DNA of 64,000 bases from positions 19,145,245-19,209,244 of the forward strand of contig OZ038528.1 of NCBI GenBank assembly GCA_964036665.1. Direction: 5' to 3'. Shown here piece by piece: positions 25,925 to 36,332 of this stretch. Source of the stretch: Gordius sp. MW1. Its lineage: Eukaryota; Nematomorpha; Gordioida; Gordea; Gordiidae. Position 1 is the first letter of the stretch. The number at the start of each line of letters is the position of its first letter. Under the pieces are notes generated by a model, which had not been told where the DNA came from, did not search any database, and saw only the letters and a program-made list of their open reading frames with translations. Position numbers and translations under genes: made by a program.

Positions 25925-26345
25925 GTGAAGGGCGCGTTGAAGGGCGCGCCCTACGATCAGCGGAGGTAGTATTGTAGTCTTAAAAAAAAAGCCACACCCA
26001 CATTCTTAGTCTACTTTTCTTGTGGAGACTTTCAGTGTGGGTGTGTAGCAAACCGATCCGTAGCGTAATGTTTTTTCTTAGAGACCTTGATGGACCATTA
26101 GATTATGCTTAGAGGGGTGTTAGTTAGTTGCAGTATTTTTGAGCAGCGCGCTAGAGGGCGCGCCCTACGGTCTGCTAAGGTGGTATTGTAGTCCTAATAA
26201 AAGAGCCACACCCACATTGTTAGTCTCATTTTCTTGTGAAGACATTCAATTAAAATGAATTGCAAACCGACCACTAGTGTATTATTTTTTCATAAATACC
26301 CTGATGGACCATTAGATATATGCTTAGGGGGTGTTAGCTAGTTTT
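25925..26345 (+). repeat. Tandem dimer of a ~200-bp repeat with GGGCGCGCCCTAC
   Basis: Two units (25925-26140 and 26145-26345) share in order AGGGCGCGCCCTACG, GTATTGTAGTC, GCCACACCCACATT, GCAAACCGA, CTTGATGGACCATTAGAT or CCTGATGGACCATTAGAT, and ATGCTTAG-GGGTGTTAG. No ORF; nature unknown. Confidence 0.8.
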
Positions 26346-27234
26346 TATTGTCATCCACATGTTGCTGTGCGTGCAGTCAAGTATAATAATCCTAGCTATT
26401 TTTAAAGCGTAAACTGATATTAACAAAGACTCTGTTAATACAATAGAAAATACCGGACATGAACTTTTGCTCCTCTTATAACAATTCAGGGGTGTCGGAT
26501 TTTATTTGGCAGGGTTCAAATTTTTTCGAACATCAAATAAATTTTATAAAAAAAAAATAAAATTTTGCAATTTGATTAAAGATTTATATACATAATATAG
26601 CATTCATGTGAATTTATCCAACCAAATTTCGATTATACATTCTATTGCAACTGTTGTAAATTTTTATTTTTGGGCGGGCACGATGATAGGATTTGGCGAT
26701 TCGGGCTTAATGAGATTTTTTAAATAGTGTATTACTTTGTTATTTTTTATTTAATTATATATGAAAAATGCTAAAAAAGTTAAGAAACTTGATCTCACCA
26801 CCCGTCTCCAAGTTATTTTTATAATCTTTGGAACCCCTATATTTCCATCAAGTCCCTAGCTACGCTCATGGAAAGGATTGAAATATTTATATATATGTAG
26901 CCCTTTCATTGTTCGTAGTTCAGATGTCTGTCTAGACATTTTACAAAAGCTTCATGCCCAAATTGAGACAATGCATGCAAGTGATAAATTTCATTCTAAT
27001 ATCATTTAATTTTTTTAACAAATTAAATTGATATAACTTATTTTTATGAATTGTGCTCAACTCAATTAAAATTCAGCCCACCTAAAACACCAATCTTAGA
27101 TATGTAAAGGATTCCGGTACATAAGATAAAGTTGCAAAAGATAAACGAATTGGGTTCAAAATGCCACAGTCCAAAATGCCACACTGAATATCACGTCACG
27201 GAAAATTAAATCTCAAATGGGGAGGGAATTTGAT

Positions 27235-27310
27235 GTGCATCTAATCCTAACCCTAACCTAAAACGCTGACCTAAAACACTACCCTGAACCTTAACCCTGT
27301 CCCTTAAAGT
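27235..27310 (-). repeat. Telomere-like cassette, copy 2
   Basis: On the - strand the order is TTTAAGGGACAGGGTTAAGG, TTTTAGGTCAGCGTTTTAGG, TTAGGGTTAGGATTAGATGC, which is nearly identical to the copy at 38561-38634. Flanking DNA is different (GCATACGCATGCGCATT palindromes on one side). Confidence 0.8.
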
Positions 27311-27750
27311 TTTAAAGTGCAGCAATAATTGTTAAATGCATACGCATGCGCATTATTAAAATGCGCATATCTGATTGGTCTGTTAAATGCGTACGCATGC
27401 ACATTAAAACGGACAAATTTAAAATGGTGAGAAATGGTGAAGGTTTGGTGGCAATTGGTGAAGTTATTATTTTGAAACTTTACCTTTTGAATTGAAACGA
27501 TGTAAAGTAAAAAATATAATTGCCAAATTTTATATATAACCTAAAAATTTATTATAGATGGTTTAACAGACAGCCAACTATGTAATATATATTTTTAACC
27601 TTATAAATGCATATATATTTTTTTATTGGGTAAATATATTTCATTTAATTAGATTGTGATTTCATAGAAAACCTAAAAAAGTAAGAGTTAAAAAAATATA
27701 GGTATAAGATTCTAATTTACGATACAATATATTGATAGAAACGGTTCCTA

Positions 27751-30292
27751 GGCTAAATCCCGAAAGCGCACAATCCCGAATTTTAATGCTACACTTTTAC
27801 GGCAATTAACATATGGTAAAAAATATGCAATCATATAATCAAGCTTTTAATGAATATTTGGTTGAGAGAACAAATCAAGATAATACAGAAAGTATAAGTA
27901 AGCTTAATATCTAAATATTTATAAATTATCTTTAGAATTTAAAAAGTCGAGTAGAAAAAATTTGATTCTGACCCATAAAGACTTGGATTATACCAAAATT
28001 AAAGATGGAAAACTTTATCATTTGTTAATTGTTAAAGCTTAATTTCATCAAATAAAAGTCTATTCTAGATATAAATAGGTTAAATCAATGATTCCTTAAA
28101 TTAATACTGAGATTCTTAAAAGTGCAGGAGATATTTAGATAACTCTTGACATCTCACATGAAGGTAACTTATAATTCTTAGCACTTATATATTATATAGC
28201 TTATTCAAATTATTTGTAAGTTTATTTATAACATTCTATGATTTTTTAGGAGAGGGTGTATCAGTTCTTCCTACAAATCTTTAGATTATACAACAGAGCT
28301 AGAGTATTATCATTTGTTAATTGTTAAAGCTTAATTACATCAAATAAAAGTCTATTCTAGATATAAATAGGTTAAATCAATGATTCCTTAAATTAATACT
28401 GAGATTCTTAAAAGTGCAGGAGATATTTAGATAACTCTTAGGTAAAGTTTCTTTGAATATGACTAATTTTGCTCATAACAAAAATAGCTTTTTTAATTTT
28501 ATGATGAACATATTAAATAAGGTACAAACTATAAATTTAGAAAATTTGGCTAAAAAAAACTTAAAAACAAAAATTAATAGAATCGTCCAAACTTAAGGAA
28601 GTGTTGACACTTTAAATAAAAATACATCATATAAGGTTATATTTAATAATATGAAAAAATCTAAATGTAATGTCTATAAACATATACAACTATAAAAATG
28701 ATAATTTTTGTGTAAAAATGAGTATCAAATTTAATTTATTGTAGATTAAAATGAAAATTATAATTAAGTAACTTAATAAACATAGTATAATGAGTTCATT
28801 AATTTAGAATTTTTGTGTATTAAGTTGCTAAGCTTTAATAATATTTACTATAATGTATAAACTCTTAAAACTATAAAATTAGATTATAAAACAAAGCTAA
28901 AATATTGTTATTTGTTGATTGTTAGAGCTTAATTTTATCAAATAAAAGCCTATGCTAGATATATATAGATTAAATGAATGAAAGTATAACCAATCTTTTA
29001 CTCATTGATAGATTACTCATTATTTACAATTTTATAACCATAAATTCAACAAATTCCATAAAATGGTATCAGAAATATACATGTAATATTTTCCAAAACA
29101 AAATTTTTATAATGTGGGTCTAACTTAAATTTCTATATGACAATAAGTATATTATTGATATTTCTTGAAATTAAGTTTGGTAAAATATAAAATTTTTCAC
29201 ATTCCTAAAAAAGTTATTGATAGGTACCAGATTTTCATAACCTGCTATAACATTTTCTAATTAGACTTTTTAAAACAAGAACAAGATTTTAAGGCATTTT
29301 TTTGCTAGGCTCTTTGGTAAGCATTAAATGTAAAAATTGGGGTAAGAGTTTCATCCATCAATCATCTTATATATCAATATAACAGCACATCAATAAGTAA
29401 ACATTAGTTGAGGTAGATAAAAATAAAATAGAAATAGTTAGTGATTTAGTTATAAATAAATTTGCCTTATAATAATAGCAAAAACTTAATACAAAAGCTT
29501 ATCTAATCACATGCACATTGATACTAATCATATTTAACAATGATCCCTTTACAATCTTATAGGATCTAAATTAAGTTATATAGCATCATAAATTGTATGA
29601 ATAATTTCTATTTAATCTAATGGCTAAAGAGATTGCCCTTTTAAAATTTAATATTTTTTCTATTAAAGTACAAAAAAACTTTAACAAATTTCTTATATGT
29701 TTACTTGCTGAGATTATACTCTGTAACTATATCACTTAACGTTCTAAATATTCCATTAATCAACTTTTATAAAAGAATCTAGAGGCATGGGATAGCACTG
29801 GGATGATATCCTTTATATAATACTTAAATTTATTATATATTGCTTATTTATACACCACCTTATACCAAACAAACGTATATCAGTTAATTATATAATTAGT
29901 AAATTGTAAAGGTTCCACCCAAATATAGCTCTTGAGTACATAATACCCAAACATTATTGTATACCTAATAGGATTAATGATTCCCTGATTTTAAATACGT
30001 TAAAATTACCTTAGATATTGATTCCAAACGATTATTATTAATGGCATCCTTTAATTTATACCTTGTCACTAAATATTAATACTCATCAGTGATCTGTAAA
30101 TAAAGCTATATTATGTTACTTGGTGCAGAGGTTAATTAAATGTGATTCTTACATAAGTAAATTGTAAAGGGGCACCCAAATCTTGCTCTTGATTATGGAT
30201 AAAACTTTAAAATTAAAAAACATATGGAAATTTGAAAATCGTAGCAGTAGCATTATTGTAGCTTCGGGATTGTGCCTTTTCGGGATTTAGCC
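27751..30292. mobile_element. 2.54-kb TIR element, unassigned superfamily
   Basis: Inverted ends GGCTAAATCCCGAAAGCGCA and TTTTCGGGATTTAGCC, both also containing CAATCCCGAA, flanked by TA on each side (possible 2-bp target duplication). The interior is very AT-rich with many stops, and I found no transposase motif. Two internal near-identical segments are listed separately. Confidence 0.65.
28018..28440 (+). repeat. ~125-bp direct duplication inside the 2.54-kb element
   Basis: Copies at 28018-28143 and 28309-28440, about 95 percent alike, share TTTGTTAATTGTTAAAGCTT through GCAGGAGATATTTAGATAAC. A decayed third copy starts near 28908. A separate short duplication (AGTAAATTGTAAAGG) lies at 29902 and 30157. 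Confidence 0.8.
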
Positions 30293-30659
30293 TATATCCC
30301 AACTAACACAAAATTCGAAACCTCCTTCAAAGGTATAATCATAGCCCGTTCTTTCTAATTAAATTCAATCTACTATTCCACTATTAAAACACGAATTGTA
30401 CTTTATTAGATGGCGCGCGTAAGTTTATATAATTAGTAAAATTTTCTACGTGTTATAGATATTACACCGCACGTGTGGCCGGGAAATGTCCGATATTTTT
30501 AAAACGAAAAGGTATTTTAGGAATCTGAAAAGGCTATTTTACCTCTGGGCACCTACGAGTAAAGTTTCGAGCGAATCGGGCGGGTAGTTTCAGAATTTAG
30601 CTCTTTTTTAAAACTAAAAGGAATTTTTATTTTAATTTTTTTTCTTAAATTAAATTAAT

Positions 30660-31280
30660 ATTATGTTCTTGTTAATACCATTGATAATTTGACTTTTTGA
30701 CCATCCGCTGGCTACTGACCGATGAAATATATTGATTTTCTAAACATAAAACAGAACTTCAATATTTCATTATCTATAAAAATAACATAATAACTTCTAC
30801 CATCATAATACCAGCATGGTGTGACGGGTTATAGCGCACGGCTTGTAAACAGGGTGACCTAGATATCCCGGGTTCAAGCTCGGGAGAGGGCAAAATTTTT
30901 ATTTTTTTTTTAAATTAAATAAAAATTTTGTTTAAATTAAATAAAAATTTTGTTCTTGTTAATATCATTGTTAATATGACTTTTTGATCGTCCGCAGGCT
31001 ACTGACCAATGGAAAAAATGACCATTGGCCAAATAAATCGAAATTTTTTTTCGTATTGGTTAACATTGATAATTACCCTATGACCTCCCCTACAAGGGTC
31101 TATAACTAATTATTTTGCATTTAAAACCCCCCTATAGGCATTCTCGCCCCTTCCTACCTTTCTCGCCCATAAATTGCATAGCAAATATGCTTCGTTTATA
31201 CGGAGTATAGATGAGTCGCCCCCCCCCTTCCCTTCCCCTACTCCCCTTCCCAAGAGGGCCGAAGGCCCGAGTTTTTTAAT
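30660..31280 (-). repeat. Satellite complex (copy 2), reversed and reduced
   Basis: On the - strand this reads from CTCGGGCCTTCGGCCCTC (about 31275) through the GGGAA-rich head and ATTTATGGGCGAGAAAGG to CCAATGG units with GTAGCC-GCGGACG words (near 31010 and 30715). This is the order found at 9085-10760 and 62985-64000. Only two array units remain and a tRNA-like sequence lies between them. Confidence 0.82.
30814..30890 (+). tRNA. tRNA-Thr(UGU)-like pseudogene or SINE head
   Basis: The sequence resembles a tRNA: an A-box-like GTGACGGGTTATAGCGC, an anticodon region GGCTTGTAAACAGG (TGT in a CTTGTAA loop), and a T-arm CCCGGGTTCAAGCTCGGG that fits the B-box GGTTCAANNC and forms a 5-bp stem. The acceptor stem does not pair well and the variable region is long, so a functional tRNA is unlikely. 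It sits inside a repeat complex, which favours a tRNA-derived SINE. Confidence 0.5.
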
Positions 31281-31499
31281 GGTTAGTAATGAATATAAAA
31301 CATATTCTAATTTTTTTTAGCTACTTTTTCCCGTTTCAAAATGTCAAAACATATTGAAGCCTGATTCTTTTTACCAAATGGGTTTTAATGATTGCGTATA
31401 AATAGTTTCAAGTGATAATTAAATATTTCATGTATCACACAACTCTAACTAAACAGGTATACTTACCCAATTTTTTAATTGTTTAAGACTGTTTGAATA

Positions 31500-31728
31500 A
31501 ATTAAATGATAGGTTTAAAATTAATTTTAAATATTGCAAACTCATCCCATATTTAATGAATGACTCCATGGTCCCTTATTATGGACACTACAATGCAAAG
31601 CAATTTAGAGGCAAGCCATTTATATCTAATTGTAAGGAGTAGTGCCCGGCTAGTAAAATGGGCTATCTTTTACGGAATTTTTCCAAGGGGTACGTATCGC
31701 TTGTCAACCAAATTAAAGTTGGGCTCAT
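31500..31728 (+). pseudogene. piggyBac transposase relic, left part
   Basis: Translating across frames gives LNDRF, then MNDSMVPYYGHYNAKQFRGK, close to the DESMVPYFGRHSAKQFIRGKP block of piggyBac/PGBD transposases (DDE_Tnp_1_7). It continues through SKMGYLLRNFSKG and NQIKVGL. A stop follows KE near 31650. The reading frame is cut at 31728 by the hAT element and resumes at about 34668 with GSMKIVVSVL, the expected hydrophobic strand, before decaying. The family motif is clear; the gene is dead. Confidence 0.68.
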
Positions 31729-32174
31729 TAGTGTTGTTAAATTGCTAAGTAGCTTCAACTACAAACGCGAGCACGCACACTAGCTGTTAATATGCTAGTT
31801 TAGCACAATGTGTGCTAGCTGTTCGGTGCAATGGTTTTAACAGTAGCATGTAAAAATGCTCGAGGGGTTAGTCGAAGCAGCCAAATCCGTTAAAGCATTT
31901 AGTAGAAGCTCGAGTATTAAATTCGAGCAGATAGTAGATTGAATTGCTATTTGTTGAAATTTAGTAACTTACAATTTTTGCTCATGGTATTTTATAAAGT
32001 TATTATATTATTTATAGTTTTATAAGAAACTAAGCATGTTGAGCATAAAATGATGGATTGCTCGATAATTGGATGAGATTGTATATTTGATTTTATACCT
32101 TACATGTAATTATATACATTTTGAGTTTTTAGGTATAAATATTTTGTACATGTGGTTAAATATATATGGGGTAA

Positions 32175-32480
32175 ATGTCATAATCTATATTTAAGATGCG
32201 ATTTAAATTTTTTTAGAAATTGTGACTCACTAAGAGCTTAAAAAATGTTTTTCACCTTTGAAATTAAGATTTTTCATAATCTAAATTTATAATGCGATTT
32301 AAATTTTTTTTGAAACTGTGACTTACTAAGACCTTAAATAATGTTTTTCACCTTTGAAATTAAGATTTTTAAAAGTTTAGAGATCGCACAGGTGACAAAT
32401 ATATGAATCTATATTTATGATGCGATTTAAATTGTTTTCGAAATTGTGACATACTAAGAGCTTAAAAAATGTTTTTCACA
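32175..32480 (+). repeat. Left tandem array of the hAT element
   Basis: Three units of about 100-120 bp, each with ATGCGATTTAAATT, TGTGACT, AAGAGCTTAAAAAATGTTTT and CACCTTTGAAATTAAGATTTT words. The same unit appears in reverse orientation at 33690-34190. Confidence 0.8.
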
Positions 32481-33270
32481 AGGATTAATTCGAATGCAAC
32501 TTAAACTTACCCCTTTGCGTTCTTAGTAAATAAATTATTTGGGTTCGCAAAATGGATGCGCTTATATTCTTTTTAATAAAATTAATGCTTTTATTTCCTA
32601 GTGTAGTGCTAACTTTTACATAAATAATTAAAGTATTTTAAAGAAAAAAAAATATATTTGGATCTTAATTGACTTTTTTTCAAATTAGATTTTTTCATGG
32701 GTCGGGCCTTTAAAAAAATACAGACGGCCTAGAAAATTTTTAAAACGGGTACGGGCGGGTCCAAAGTGCAAAAAAAATACGAACTGGCCTGGCCGGGTCT
32801 AAAAATTTTAGGTAGGGGAAGGGGAAGGTGGGCCCACCTCTTAAAAATAACCCCTTTTAGATTTCTATTATGAATTATAACAGCTCTCACACCTGTGTGA
32901 CCGCTAAACTTTTTAAAATCTTAATTTCAAAGGTGAAAACATTTTTTAAGCTCATGAGAGCTTTAATTTAAATGTTGCGGGATACCAAGATTCCAGTATT
33001 AAAAAATTTACCTTCATCCATTAATACTACGGGTATTTCTAATTTAATCACTTAATATTTTTTAATTTTTTTTTTTCAAATTATGAAAAGCTGGTGAATT
33101 TACATAGGATGTATATATTAAAAGGATCATTTTTTCCAAATGAGATTGCTCGTAAAGAAGATGATTATACCTTAGCCATTTTAATCGTTTAAGGAGGTAA
33201 ATAAATTTTTATATAATATTTTAATGACGCATTTAGTTCAACAGAGTCCTGTCTTGATTATGCTGGCGAA

Positions 33271-33483
33271 ATGAATGAATATGAAAAGGACATTCTTCTA
33301 GCAGCGAATACAGTATTAGAATGGTGGAAGATAAACGAATCACGGTTCCCTGGATTAGGAAAAATGGTCAGAGATTATGTGGCACAGTCCACCACCTCCG
33401 TTCCAAGTGAACGGATGTTTTCTATGGCCGGAAATATTCTAACTGCGAGACAAAATAGGTTACCACCCACTAATTCGTGGTAG
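33271..33483 (+). pseudogene. hAT transposase C-terminal dimerisation domain remnant
   Basis: A 70-aa frame encodes ILLAANTVLEWWKINESRFP, then GLGKMVRDYVAQSTTSVPSE and RMFSMAGNILTARQNRL. This is the hAT C-terminal dimerisation domain (LxWWkxn...FP.L..mardyla..atSvpSERvFS.ag.i...R.rl). The upstream RNase H-like catalytic part with its DDE residues is missing, so this is a remnant of the element's own transposase. Confidence 0.9.
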
Positions 33484-33689
33484 CATGTGCCTAAAATCAT
33501 GGTAAAATATTAATTTTACACCCTAAATATGATCTAATTTCGTCTATTATATGTTTATCATTGATTTCAAAAACTTATTATAAGACTTAATAAAATTTGA
33601 AAATATTATATCCATGACGATTTTTAGTATTATTTTAGCCATCTATAAGTGAAAATTAAAAAAATTCAAATTGCATCATAAATAGATTA

Positions 33690-34190
33690 ATATATTTGTC
33701 ATCTGTGCGACCGCTAAACTTTTTAAAATCCTAATTTCAAAGGTGAAAAACATTTTTAAGCTCTTAGTAAGTCACAATTTCAAAAAAAAATTAAATCGCA
33801 TCATAAATATAGATTATGACATATGTCACCAATGCGACCGCTCAATTTTTAAAAATTTTAATTTCAAAGGTGAAAAGCATTTTTTAAGCTCTTAGTGAGT
33901 CACAATTTCAAATAAAAATTTAAATCGCATCATAAATATAGATTATGACATTTGTCACCTGTGCGACTGCTAAACTTTCAAAATCTTAATTTCAAAGGTG
34001 AAAAACATTTTTTAAGCTCTTAGTAAGTCACAATTTCAAAAAAATTTAAATCGCATCATAAGTATAGATTATGACATTTGTCACTGTGCGACCGCTAAAC
34101 TTTTAAAAATCTTAATTTCAAAGGTGAAAAACATTTTTTAAGCTAGTGAGTCACAATTTCAAAAAAAAACCGCATCTTAAATATAGATTA
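33690..34190 (-). repeat. Right tandem array of the hAT element
   Basis: Four to five units of about 120 bp with TGTGCGACCGCTAAACTTTT, AATTTCAAAGGTGAAAAAC, TTAAGCTCTTAGTAAGTCAC and TCGCATCATAAATATAG, in inverse orientation to the array at 32175-32480. The two arrays can pair over several hundred bases. Confidence 0.85.
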
Positions 34191-35232
34191 TGACATTTAC
34201 CCCATATATATATATTTAACCACCTGTACAAAATATTTATACCTAAAAACTCAAAATGTATATAATTACAAAAAAATCAAATATACAATCTCTTCCAATT
34301 ATCGTGCAATCCATCATTTTGCTCAACATGCTTAATTTCTTATAAAACTATAATATAATAACTTTATAATATAGTATGAGCAAATATTGTAAATTACTAA
34401 ATTTTAACAAATAGCAATTCAATTCAATCTACTATCTGCATTTACTACTCGAGCTTCTGCTAAATGCTTTAACAGATTTGGCTGCTTCGACTAACCTCTC
34501 GAGCATTTTTACATGCTACTGTTAAAACCATAGAAGTCTATGGTTAAAACTATTGCACCGAACCGCTAGCACACGTTGTGCTAACTAGAATATTAAACAG
34601 CTCAGTGTGCGTGCTCGAGCATAGCACATAGTTAGCATTGCTAAAGCGAGCAATTTAACAACTCTAGGGTTCAATGAAAATTGTCGTATCTGTTTTATCG
34701 CATCAAGTATTGTAGTGACTAGAGATGTCAAAAAATGGTAAGGTTGCTTGAATCAAATCCTAAAAGTTATCATTGTTTAACAAAATTAGCTTTTCTTTTG
34801 TCATCATCGAAACCCTCCTGATGGCTATGAAGAGAAGTTTTATTTGAAAACAAGATGTCAAGCTTAATAACAATACCGCCACATATGGTAGACTTGAAAT
34901 TTTCAGTGAAATTTGAAAGTCATAACACTCTACGAATGATAGATATTTTAATTCTTTTCAAGAAATATTAAACGTGATGACGTACTTAGTAATTATTTTA
35001 ACCCAGAATTGATCTACTTATTAATTTTAGTATAGTAAAACTTTTGGAGACAAGATTTTTTGTAATATAGACCTAAAATAATTCTAAAAAAATGGCATGA
35101 CAATAAAATTACTGATCATTCCAATCAGAACCAGATGTTTTAAGCCCCAACAATAATTAAAATTAAATGGTGTCCAGGTATAGAGAAACAGATATATCAT
35201 AAAAATATGTAATAAATTCAAAAGGAAATTAC

Positions 35233-35350
35233 CGGGAAATTTGAAAGCACCAATGGGGATTTCTCGCGGAAATATAGAATCAGGAAAACTTTTTTTGTCA
35301 TGACCTTTCCACTTCCCATCTGGAAGGTACACAAAGGATGAATGGGGGTA
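35233..35350 (-). CDS. Single exon, possible LicD/fukutin-like fragment
   Basis: An exon-like segment bounded by a TATTTTGCAG acceptor and a CCCG|GTAATT donor on the - strand encodes DYPHSSFVYLPDGKWKGHDK, then SFPDSIFPREIPIGAFKFPG. The IFP...G..FPGP-like ending resembles the LicD/fukutin nucleotidyltransferase family, where IFPL precedes a conserved Gly and Pro. This is a weak call from a short stretch. No neighbouring exon was found on either side, and decayed transposons follow, so it may be an exon of a gene extending beyond what I can recognise or a gene fragment. Confidence 0.35.
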
Positions 35351-35716
35351 ATCTGCAAAATATTTAAAAGTAAATCTATCAAATTTGACCCGAAGGACTG
35401 ACATTGTTTCCCTTTTCAATATTCGTCTACTCCACACTTGACATTAAAAGCAAAGACACGTGTTTATTAATTATTAATGATTAAACGGTTAAAATCTAGG
35501 CCGATCAAGTACACATTTTCTGAAAATAAAACACCTATCTTGTTACAAATCCCTTGGTCCGACATAGGTTAGGAATATGCATTAGCCTAACAGGCGAACC
35601 GTGCAAGTCAAAACAACGGCAATAGCCTTTAATTCAAAGTATAAAAAATCAATTTTATAGGTAACACAGGAATTTGCCCAATATTTAGATAAGAGTTGAT
35701 TATTATGTCATCTTAA

Positions 35717-35772
35717 CATGGGCGTAGCCAGGATTTGGATTAGGGAGGGGCGAAACGTTCAAAAGTTTAATG
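35717..35772. mobile_element. Family-A MITE, right end lost, target duplication kept
   Basis: Only 56 bp: CATGGGCGTAGCCAGG and about 40 bp more, flanked by perfect CATCTTAA copies (35709-35716 and 35773-35780). The right inverted end is absent although the 8-bp duplication is intact, so most of the element was lost by internal/terminal deletion after insertion. Confidence 0.75.
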
Positions 35773-35894
35773 CATCTTAATATCTAAATTTAGGCCAATC
35801 ACATAATATGCATCCATAGAAAAGTGTTGAGTTGGTAATTTGAGCAGGTGATAAAATAGTAACAAATTGGAGACTTTATTTTTAAACGCCTCGC

Positions 35895-36332
35895 ATGAGT
35901 TTAGCAAACGCGTTTATAAAAATGATTGATGTTGTACATAAAAATCCTCAGAATCGGGAAGCCGTAGCAAAATCTATATTAAATTTATGTTCTTATTCTT
36001 ACAATTTATTAAAAAATAATAAATTAGCAAAAGGAAATGCTTTAATTGTTGCTCAAATTGCTGGAATTTTGGCAGCTAAGAATACTCCTTATTTTATCCC
36101 GTTATGTCATAATATACCTTTATCAAGCGTAGATATCAAATTTGAATTTGATGATATTCTTAAAGATTTGCACATTGAATCAAAAGTTAGAGCTTTTGCT
36201 AATACAGGTGTTGAAATGGAGGCATTGACGGCATGCTCTATTGCTTCATTAACAATTTATGATATGTGCAAGATGTATTCTAAAAACTTATCAATAAAGA
36301 AGATATATTTAGTCAATAAAATAAAATTTTAA
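35895..36332 (+). CDS. MOCS1: Cyclic pyranopterin monophosphate synthase (MoaC/MOCS1B-like)
   Basis: A single uninterrupted 145-aa ORF with the MoaC fold signature: KMIDVVHKNPQNREAVAKSI, KGNALIVAQIAGILAAKNT, IPLCHNIPLSSVDI, NTGVEMEALTACSIASLTIY and DMCK. MoaC converts the cyclic dihydro-GTP product of MoaA to cPMP in molybdenum-cofactor synthesis. The residues usually tied to catalysis (Lys of KGN, His of LCH, both Glu of GVEMEALT, Asp and Lys of YDMCK) are present. It resembles the animal MOCS1B version (SYNLLKNNKLAKGNALIVAQ) more than bacterial ones. An in-frame TAA lies 15 bases before the ATG. The usual C-terminal GGKSG/GGQRGD is absent; the ORF ends YLVNKIKF. No intron, unlike its neighbours, and no MOCS1A part is visible. 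Confidence 0.88.
   Translation: MSLANAFIKMIDVVHKNPQNREAVAKSILNLCSYSYNLLKNNKLAKGNALIVAQIAGILAAKNTPYFIPLCHNIPLSSVDIKFEFDDILKDLHIESKVRAFANTGVEMEALTACSIASLTIYDMCKMYSKNLSIKKIYLVNKIKF

Larger units (their letters stand above)
31729..34666 (+). mobile_element. hAT element, 2.9 kb, with inverted tandem arms and transposase remnant
   Basis: Ends TAGTGTTGTTAAATTGCT and AGCAATTTAACAACTCTA, flanked by GGGCTCAT (31721-31728) and GGGTTCAA (34667-34674), 6 of 8 identical. Long arms (31729-31935 and 34435-34666) are inverted copies containing GCTAGCACAC, CTCGAGC and TTGGCTGCTTCGACTAACC words. Inside the arms lie inverted tandem arrays and the C-terminal piece of a hAT transposase. The insertion splits a piggyBac relic. 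Confidence 0.88.

Noticed and set aside
27235-27310. Internal telomere array
   Set aside because: TTAGGG words are few and interspersed with other conserved sequence; it is a dispersed cassette, not a telomere tract.
31560-31748. 62-aa + strand frame as a gene
   Set aside because: The conserved piggyBac residues lie in another frame of the same DNA.
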